DNA from: Martensiomyces pterosporus
Lineage: Eukaryota; Kickxellomycota; Kickxellomycetes; Kickxellales; Kickxellaceae
Assembly (NCBI GenBank): GCA_025201845.1
Contig: MU603980.1
Coordinates: forward strand, 47,361-111,360
Length of the DNA stretch: 64,000 bases
Direction of reading: 5' to 3'
Under the pieces are notes generated by a model, which was not told where the DNA came from, searched no databases, and worked only from the letters and a program-made list of their open reading frames with translations. Shown here piece by piece: positions 59,211 through 64,000 of this stretch (the first letter of the stretch is position 1; every line of letters starts with the position of its first letter). The translations under genes and the position numbers were made by a program.

Positions 59211-61799
59211 TCACTTCTTGAGAGATGCAGCGTAGAACCGGGCAATGGACACGAAGGAGTCGCGCTCAGCCTCGACTGTGTCGAGGGGGTGGCCCACGCT
59301 GGGGTACACCTTGCACTGAACAGGGGCACTGGCTGCCTTCAAGCGGTAGTAGTAGGACATTGACTGCGGCGGCGGAACTCTGCGGTCAGACGCACCCAGA
59401 AGCAGAAGCAGCGGATCGCGGACTCGGTCCACGAGCCTGGATGGCGATGCCTTCCACATCTTTTCAAAGACCTCTGGAGCGAGCTCGGGCGGCGACTCAA
59501 AGTCGTAGGGCAGCCCTAGCTCGGCCCAGCACCAGTCGGGGATATCGCTCATAGCTGCGTTCTCGCCAATGCTGATTACTGGGTTGCGCAGGACAATGGC
59601 CCGGTAAAATCCTGGGACGAGGCCTGCCAGCAGGGCACCCGTGTACCCCGAGTATGAGCCGCCCAGATACACTGTTGCCTTTGCATCCGCCTCTCCGCTC
59701 GCCTGGATGCCTGCTGCCGATTCTTGGATCTCATCGACTGATAGCGTATCCATCTTGCCAATCTGCTCCAGCACCGCATCCTGGCCAAATCCCAGCGACC
59801 CAGTGAAGTTGATGAGAAGCACGCCAAATCCCAGCTTCGCCAGGGCTGCTGCCATTGCACTGTAGTCCAGCGTATATGCCGAGTGTGGCCCGCCGTGTGG
59901 TTGAACGACCAGAGGGCGCGAGGCAGGGCTGCTGTCTGACCAGAAATATTGCGTGCCCGAGTCCGACTTTGCTGGGTAGATAAAGATGCTCTCCAGCGTC
60001 TGCCTCCCCTTGGCTCCACTGCTTTCCACACGCCATTGAATCGCACAGGGCTTTGGCTGCTCAATGGACCGCCATGCAATAGCCACCGCCCCGTGCTGCT
60101 TGTCGAACGAGGCTTCGCCGATGACCAATGCCTCGGGCTGTGCAGGCGTCGATGTCTTGCCAACAACGAGGCCTCCATGCGCACCAAGGATCGAGTTGCT
60201 CGATGTGTTGTTAACAGGCGTGTGCAAAGAAAGCCTGCTGCCCTGGATGTCGAGCGAAAGCACCACGTTTGTGCTGCGCCAGATCGAGGTGAAGGCTAGG
60301 ACGTCACGCTCTGGCTGGTCAGCGATGCGTATCCAGGGGTGAGCTGGAAGCTGGTCGACGTAGAGACCAACAAAGCCACCAGGCAGCTGCGTGCCGTTCA
60401 GAACAAGCGGCTCCTTCAGCGGCCGGGATATAACAGGCACTAGAGTGCGAGTGGCACGGGTCGCAAAGTCATAGTAGAGGAGCTCGGAGGTGGCAGCATG
60501 GGGCCCGCCTAGCGGCGTCGAGATAAACACAAGCCCCTTCTGCGAAGGTGTAACTCGCGGCGAGCGCACAGATCCGCTCGCAATGCACTCGACGCCCCTG
60601 CCGTCCAGGCCACTCACGTAAATTCCCGTGGGCCTGTTCTGGCAGTAGACAATCCCGTGCTTGCGCACAGTGTGCTTGTACCCCGTGAATACAATGCGCT
60701 GGGTGCCGTTGCTGTCGGGCAAAAGCTGCGCCTGTCCGGGCGAGACGCCCGGCGGAGGAGTGAGAACGCTCACGCGCCCGTCCCTGAAGCTCAGCACCAC
60801 CAGAGCAGGCGGGCGCTTGCCACTGAACGTCTCGCCCCAGTCGCTCTCAAACTCGTAGCGGCGCGGATCTGCGACTCCGGCAGCACCGCCAACGATATCG
60901 TCGGTGATATCGCCAACATCCGCACCGATGTCGCCATAATTTCCAGCATCCTCCAAGTCGCTGTTGTCTGGCTTTGCCTTGTCAAACTCGGGGCGCTCAG
61001 CAGCATACACAATGGTTGCGCTGTCAGCAGACCATGCTATACCGCCAAAGGTCGAATCGCCATAGAAATCGCCGTGTTTGCTCGAAACATCGATGCTTTT
61101 TGCGAGCGTGCTGTCGTGCCACAGCTCGACGTAGCGCTCACCGCTGCTGACATGGCGGAGCACAACGTGGAAGGATGGCTCGTGCGGCGACCGCGACTTT
61201 AGGCGGACGCTGGACTCGTCGGTCGGCGTGCCCTTTGCAAGGGTGACGATGTTGTCGCTCAGGGTGCCGAGCACCACATAGCTTGACACCTTGCGCTTGG
61301 TGTCGCGCGCAAAATCCCGCACGCTTGCGGTGTACTCGACAGTGACAACGCCCTCCTGGCTTCCGCCAACGATGCTCGCTGACGTATATGCCGGGTGGCC
61401 GTATGCCTCCTCGAACGCCCTGCGCACGTGCCGCACAAAGTCTACCGACGCCTTGCTGTTTTTGCCACTTGCTTCAGCTTCCAGCGGTGCCTCGAGGCGG
61501 GCTTCGGAGGCCTGAGGCGTAGTAGAGCCAGCCTCGGTATGCCTGTGCTGGGTTTGGTTTGGTGAATTTACTATAGTATACATCCTGGAGAAGCGCTTAG
61601 AAGAAACACACGAGGCGTGGGAGCGGCAGACCGCTGCCCGGAACACCTGATAGCACAGCGTGCGTCGGATAAGGGGCTGCAGCGCAAACATGGATGCTGG
61701 ATAACGCGCGGAGGTTTGTTTGGTCGCGGAAAGCATAAAAAGGCGAGAGAGAGCCGCTTGCCTGCTGCCGACGCAGCTTGATAGCAAGCCCCACAGCAT
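59211..61799 (-). CDS. Acylaminoacyl-peptidase (APEH-like), serine peptidase family S9
   Basis: Predicted 862 residues, single exon. The enzyme removes N-acylated amino acids from short peptides. The N-terminal part is a beta-propeller of seven blades (about 110-560), and the C-terminal alpha/beta-hydrolase domain has an intact triad: Ser715 in GGSYSG, Asp805 in GASDRRVP and His837 in SVGHPLD. The signature VLRNPVISIGEN...SDIPDWCWAELG is that of APEH rather than DPP4-type enzymes. The first 70 residues are Arg/Ser/Ala-rich with few acidic residues and could target mitochondria, or translation could begin at an internal Met (for instance the one before YTIVNSPNQ). The gene is divergent from SPT3, 191 bases apart. 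Confidence 0.88.
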   Translation of the reverse strand: MLWGLLSSCVGSRQAALSRLFMLSATKQTSARYPASMFALQPLIRRTLCYQVFRAAVCRSHASCVSSKRFSRMYTIVNSPNQTQHRHTEAGSTTPQASEARLEAPLEAEASGKNSKASVDFVRHVRRAFEEAYGHPAYTSASIVGGSQEGVVTVEYTASVRDFARDTKRKVSSYVVLGTLSDNIVTLAKGTPTDESSVRLKSRSPHEPSFHVVLRHVSSGERYVELWHDSTLAKSIDVSSKHGDFYGDSTFGGIAWSADSATIVYAAERPEFDKAKPDNSDLEDAGNYGDIGADVGDITDDIVGGAAGVADPRRYEFESDWGETFSGKRPPALVVLSFRDGRVSVLTPPPGVSPGQAQLLPDSNGTQRIVFTGYKHTVRKHGIVYCQNRPTGIYVSGLDGRGVECIASGSVRSPRVTPSQKGLVFISTPLGGPHAATSELLYYDFATRATRTLVPVISRPLKEPLVLNGTQLPGGFVGLYVDQLPAHPWIRIADQPERDVLAFTSIWRSTNVVLSLDIQGSRLSLHTPVNNTSSNSILGAHGGLVVGKTSTPAQPEALVIGEASFDKQHGAVAIAWRSIEQPKPCAIQWRVESSGAKGRQTLESIFIYPAKSDSGTQYFWSDSSPASRPLVVQPHGGPHSAYTLDYSAMAAALAKLGFGVLLINFTGSLGFGQDAVLEQIGKMDTLSVDEIQESAAGIQASGEADAKATVYLGGSYSGYTGALLAGLVPGFYRAIVLRNPVISIGENAAMSDIPDWCWAELGLPYDFESPPELAPEVFEKMWKASPSRLVDRVRDPLLLLLGASDRRVPPPQSMSYYYRLKAASAPVQCKVYPSVGHPLDTVEAERDSFVSIARFYAASLKK

Positions 61800-61990
61800 G
61801 CGCGCTTAGCAGCCCGGCAGCAGGCCGTGCACGTGATGCTATAAGGGGGCGCTGCCATAGTCCAGCACTTTGTTCTCGCATCCACATACCACCAGGGGCT
61901 GACTTGCGCAGAAAATCCTGGAAACGCCATGCACTATGCCCGCTACATCCCCCACCCCCTCGCTAGCCACTTCCCAAACCCGCCGTTGCA
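61800..61990. promoter_or_regulatory. 191-base bidirectional promoter of APEH-like and SPT3 genes
   Basis: The two starts are 191 bases apart on opposite strands, so both core promoters must lie here. A TATAAGG element occurs at 61840-61846. Confidence 0.6.
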
Positions 61991-62977
61991 ATGGATAAGC
62001 CAAAGGAGCGCGAGCGCCAGTCAAAGTACCGGTACACAACAGAGATCCAGCAGATGATGTTTGTTTTTGGCGAGGTGCAGGACCCGCTGCCAGAGACAAC
62101 GATGCTCATCGAGGACATTGTCAGGTCACAAGTCATTGAGATCATTGTCATGGCTGCTGCGCAGGCACAGAGACGGGGCTCGCGGTTTATGGCGGCTGAG
62201 GACCTGATATTTCTGATTCGCCACGACCGCACAAAAGTGTTGCGGCTGAGAGAGTACCTCAGCTGGAAGGATGTCCGAAAGAAGGTGAAGGAGCGCGAAG
62301 ACGCCGGCGACGACATCATTGATGATGCCAATGCAGACAAGCCAGACAGGGCGGCAAAAGTCAAAATCAAGCTCTCCTGGGAGCTGGCAAACTCGTTTTC
62401 GGAAAACACCGTTGATGACGATGACGAGGACGACGACGAGATGCTCGATGCCCAAAGCGACTCGCTGAAGCGCCTGAAGGATGCCGACGAAGTTACAAAG
62501 CAGATGACGCGCGACGAATACGTGCACTACTCGGAGTGCAGGCAGGCGTCATTCACGTATCGGAAGAACAAACGCTTCCGTGACTGGGCAAACATGTCGG
62601 CTTATCTTGACACAAAGCTCAACGACGACATCATCGACATCCTTGGTTTCTTGACGTTCGAGATGGTCTCCAAGATCACCGAAACCGCGCTGAAAATCAA
62701 AAAGGACCTTGAGAAGGCCGCCAGCGATGCTCTTTGCATTACTGACACCGGTGGCAAGCACGCCGGCGACTCCACTGAGTCGTCGCAGCCCAGCAAGCGC
62801 CACCGGATTAGCAGTGCACGCTCTACAACAGTATCGCTATTCTCTGGGCCGCCAACAGCAAGAACCCCGCTCGAAGTGCAGCACGTCCAAGAAGCGTTCC
62901 GTAGGCTGCAGCGCTCTCCACAGCCTATTAGAAACTTCAAGGGCGGCCTAACAAGGACAAGAGTGTCCCTCATTTAA
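61991..62977 (+). CDS. SPT3: SAGA complex subunit SPT3
   Basis: Predicted 328 residues, single exon. Spt3 delivers TATA-binding protein within the SAGA coactivator. The N-terminal histone-fold (TAF13-like) half is very clear: YTTEIQQMMFVFGEVQDPLPE, the IEDIVRSQVIEII helix, RRGSRFMAAEDLIFLIRHDRTKV, and YLSWKDVRKK. The central acidic stretch (about 125-155) is typical. The second, TAF11-like half shows DEYVHYSECRQASFTYRKNKRFRDW, DDIIDILGFLTFEMV and a long helix. The C-terminus closes on NFKGG, as in other Spt3 proteins. The ATG at 61991 opens the conserved part directly. Confidence 0.96.
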   Translation: MDKPKERERQSKYRYTTEIQQMMFVFGEVQDPLPETTMLIEDIVRSQVIEIIVMAAAQAQRRGSRFMAAEDLIFLIRHDRTKVLRLREYLSWKDVRKKVKEREDAGDDIIDDANADKPDRAAKVKIKLSWELANSFSENTVDDDDEDDDEMLDAQSDSLKRLKDADEVTKQMTRDEYVHYSECRQASFTYRKNKRFRDWANMSAYLDTKLNDDIIDILGFLTFEMVSKITETALKIKKDLEKAASDALCITDTGGKHAGDSTESSQPSKRHRISSARSTTVSLFSGPPTARTPLEVQHVQEAFRRLQRSPQPIRNFKGGLTRTRVSLI

Positions 62978-63029
62978 TAATAAATGGCGCAAGCACGCCG
63001 TACTTGCCACTCTGCTGGGTGCTGCCACG

Positions 63030-63475
63030 TTGGAATAACAGTCTCTTCACTGGCCACCATACACCCACTGCTACAGTATATGCTGAAATGCTTGATCAAC
63101 TGCCTTTCTGATCAACCTACTACACAAGCCATTGGGCTCGGCTACCAGTTGTCTGGCCCTTTTAGCTCTCTACGTTTACTAAACAGACATCAACAGATGG
63201 CACCCAGTAACCGGAAGATGCGCTATTGCACAAACGGATGTGCCGCATGTGGCAGCCACCTAAAACATCGATATCAAGCAGTAAAACACGTAGACCCGGT
63301 TAGAGACACTCGGCCGCACTTCCAAGAGCCGGCACAATGACCCAGTTCCCACTATCGCAAGCTGATCGTTTGCCGAGTATTTAAGCACCGTTAAATACTG
63401 GCACCCAATGGTCCAGCAGTGTTGAGGGAACTTTTATTTCTCCCAACCCTCTTGGTTCCTTTTAACATAATTTCA
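63030..63475 (+). mobile_element. Probable LTR (446 bases, TG...CA ends) of a retrotransposon
   Basis: The segment begins TGGAATAA and ends TTCA, with imperfect terminal inversion (TGGAATAA against TGAAATTA read from the other end); the inversion extends outward with CGTTG on both sides. The start GTTGGAATAACA is reminiscent of Ty1/copia LTRs. It is less GC-rich than the flanking genes, holds a TATTTAAG box at 63378-63385, and is followed 22 bases later by a short reading frame with gag-like sequence beyond. The second LTR would lie outside the window, so a solo LTR cannot be excluded, nor can chance. Confidence 0.4.
63376..63399. repeat. Perfect 9-base inverted repeat with 6-base spacer
   Basis: AGTATTTAA and TTAAATACT are exact inverse complements separated by GCACCG, forming a hairpin that includes the putative TATTTAAG box. 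Confidence 0.9.
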
Positions 63476-63497
63476 ACGCTTCTCTTTCCTTTTTAAT

Positions 63498-63695
63498 ATG
63501 AGCTTCATCTCGAGTTCCGATACAACGATGGCAACGGCAGCACACATCAATGCTGCTGCCAGCCAGCAACCTCTCGCCTCCACCTCTCCATCCCAGCGTC
63601 GAGGTCCTTTCCCTTCAATCAGTACATTGAAGAAGCATCTCACACCGTTCTCAGAAGCACTCGACGAGGAGCCTGCCCGTGACTGGGCCATGTAA
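63498..63695 (+). pseudogene. Short ORF after the putative LTR, possible remnant of a gag N-terminus
   Basis: Predicted 65 residues, Ser/Ala/Thr-rich at first, then FPSISTLKKHLTPFSEAL. It starts 22 bases after the putative LTR and ends in a stop at 63693-63695. Soon after the stop a different frame shows LRLSEFDLIKRLF, suggesting a longer protein interrupted by a stop and frameshift. No family recognised. Alternatively it is a chance ORF. Confidence 0.3.
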
Positions 63696-63724
63696 ACTCC
63701 TGACCTGAGACTCAGCGAATTTGA

Positions 63725-64000
63725 CCTTATAAAAAGGCTATTCTGAAAGCATGCCAGCTTTCAGTCTCAGGCACTAGTGGTGGAGCATGTGGTGGAGCCC
63801 AAGATGCACCACAGGCCAGGGCTGCCCAGAGTATGGTCAACAACTGCCTGGTTGGCTATAGCGAGGCCACCTGCGTCAATGCTATCCGCGCCCTTCTGGC
63901 TGGTGATGCCCAGAAATACTCGCAAAGCAAAGAGTACACCACCCACGCCGAGCTCCTGGCCAACCTGGAGCGTGCCTTCCCACTGGCGCACCATCAAGAC
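63725..64000 (+). pseudogene. Open frame to the window edge, gag-like pattern, 5' end disrupted
   Basis: Starting after an in-frame stop at 63722, this frame has no stop through base 64000, about 92 codons. The block AIRALLAGDAQKYSQ followed by THAELLANLERAFP has the shape of retrotransposon capsid (gag) sequences, where a helix with A-x-x-ALxG-A is followed by a helix ending in L-x-x-xF. It has no start codon and needs a shift relative to the preceding ORF, so either it is degenerate or an unrecognised intron is present. The protein continues beyond the window. Confidence 0.35.

Noticed and set aside
1..64000. tRNA genes
   Set aside because: I searched for T-arm-like GTTCGA and TTCGAA strings; those found (for example near 12870, 25250, 30922, 36355) lie in coding DNA or lack paired arms. 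A tRNAscan run would be decisive.
1..64000. CRISPR arrays or bacterial operon structure
   Set aside because: No spaced direct repeats; genes have spliceosomal introns and eukaryotic families.

Overview
The window looks like gene-dense nuclear DNA from a filamentous or early-diverging fungus. The grounds are RING/gp78, Vps35, Vps36, SSL2/XPB, SPT3, calnexin, a Zn(II)2Cys6 factor, an acetate (GPR1/FUN34) transporter, a metacaspase and a Ups2-type lipid transfer protein, all with eukaryotic splice sites. Coding regions are GC-rich. Most genes have no intron or a few short ones near the 5' end, with GTA donors, TAG acceptors and sometimes TACTAAC or CTAAC branch sites. A Kickxellomycotina-like (Zoopagomycota) genome would fit, but I cannot prove the lineage from sequence alone. 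I resolved 29 protein genes, two of them cut by the window edges (the right-hand one weak), at roughly one gene per 2.2 kb. I saw no rRNA, tRNA or CRISPR array.

Layout. 1-15 kb: C-terminus of an NDC1-like nucleoporin, a gp78-like ER ubiquitin ligase (4 exons), a BAG co-chaperone, Ups2-like lipid transfer protein, SWC4/DMAP1, a long coiled-coil protein, peroxisomal acyl-CoA thioesterase and a TcdA-type tRNA t6A dehydratase. 15-30 kb: YME2, a RasGAP, mitochondrial ribosomal protein L7/L12, calnexin, HID1 and a small secreted 14-cysteine protein. 30-47 kb: a three-KH RNA-binding protein, an alpha/beta hydrolase, Vps36, a very large Zn(II)2Cys6 factor, a UBA-SEP-UBX p97/Cdc48 cofactor, an acetate transporter and a metacaspase. 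48-63 kb: SSL2/XPB, Vps35, COX12, QTRT2, a TMEM184/Ost-alpha family membrane protein, acylaminoacyl-peptidase and SPT3. 63-64 kb: a probable LTR followed by a degenerate gag-like reading frame.

There are no operons. Themes recur nonetheless: mitochondrial maintenance (Ups2, YME2, L12, COX12, TCD), the endomembrane and endosomal system (gp78, calnexin, HID1, Vps36, Vps35, UBX protein), and transcription or chromatin (SWC4, SSL2, SPT3, Zn cluster factor). Divergent pairs sharing promoter space include SWC4/coiled-coil, TCD/YME2, Vps36/Zn cluster, metacaspase/SSL2, Vps35/COX12 and acylpeptidase/SPT3.

The least explained items are the coiled-coil protein with a distinctive helical C-terminus, the secreted cysteine-rich protein, the LTR/gag-like fragment at the right edge, and the near-exclusive use of TAG 3' splice sites. 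Splice models were made by eye from reading-frame phase, splice consensus and family alignment from memory. No database search was run.
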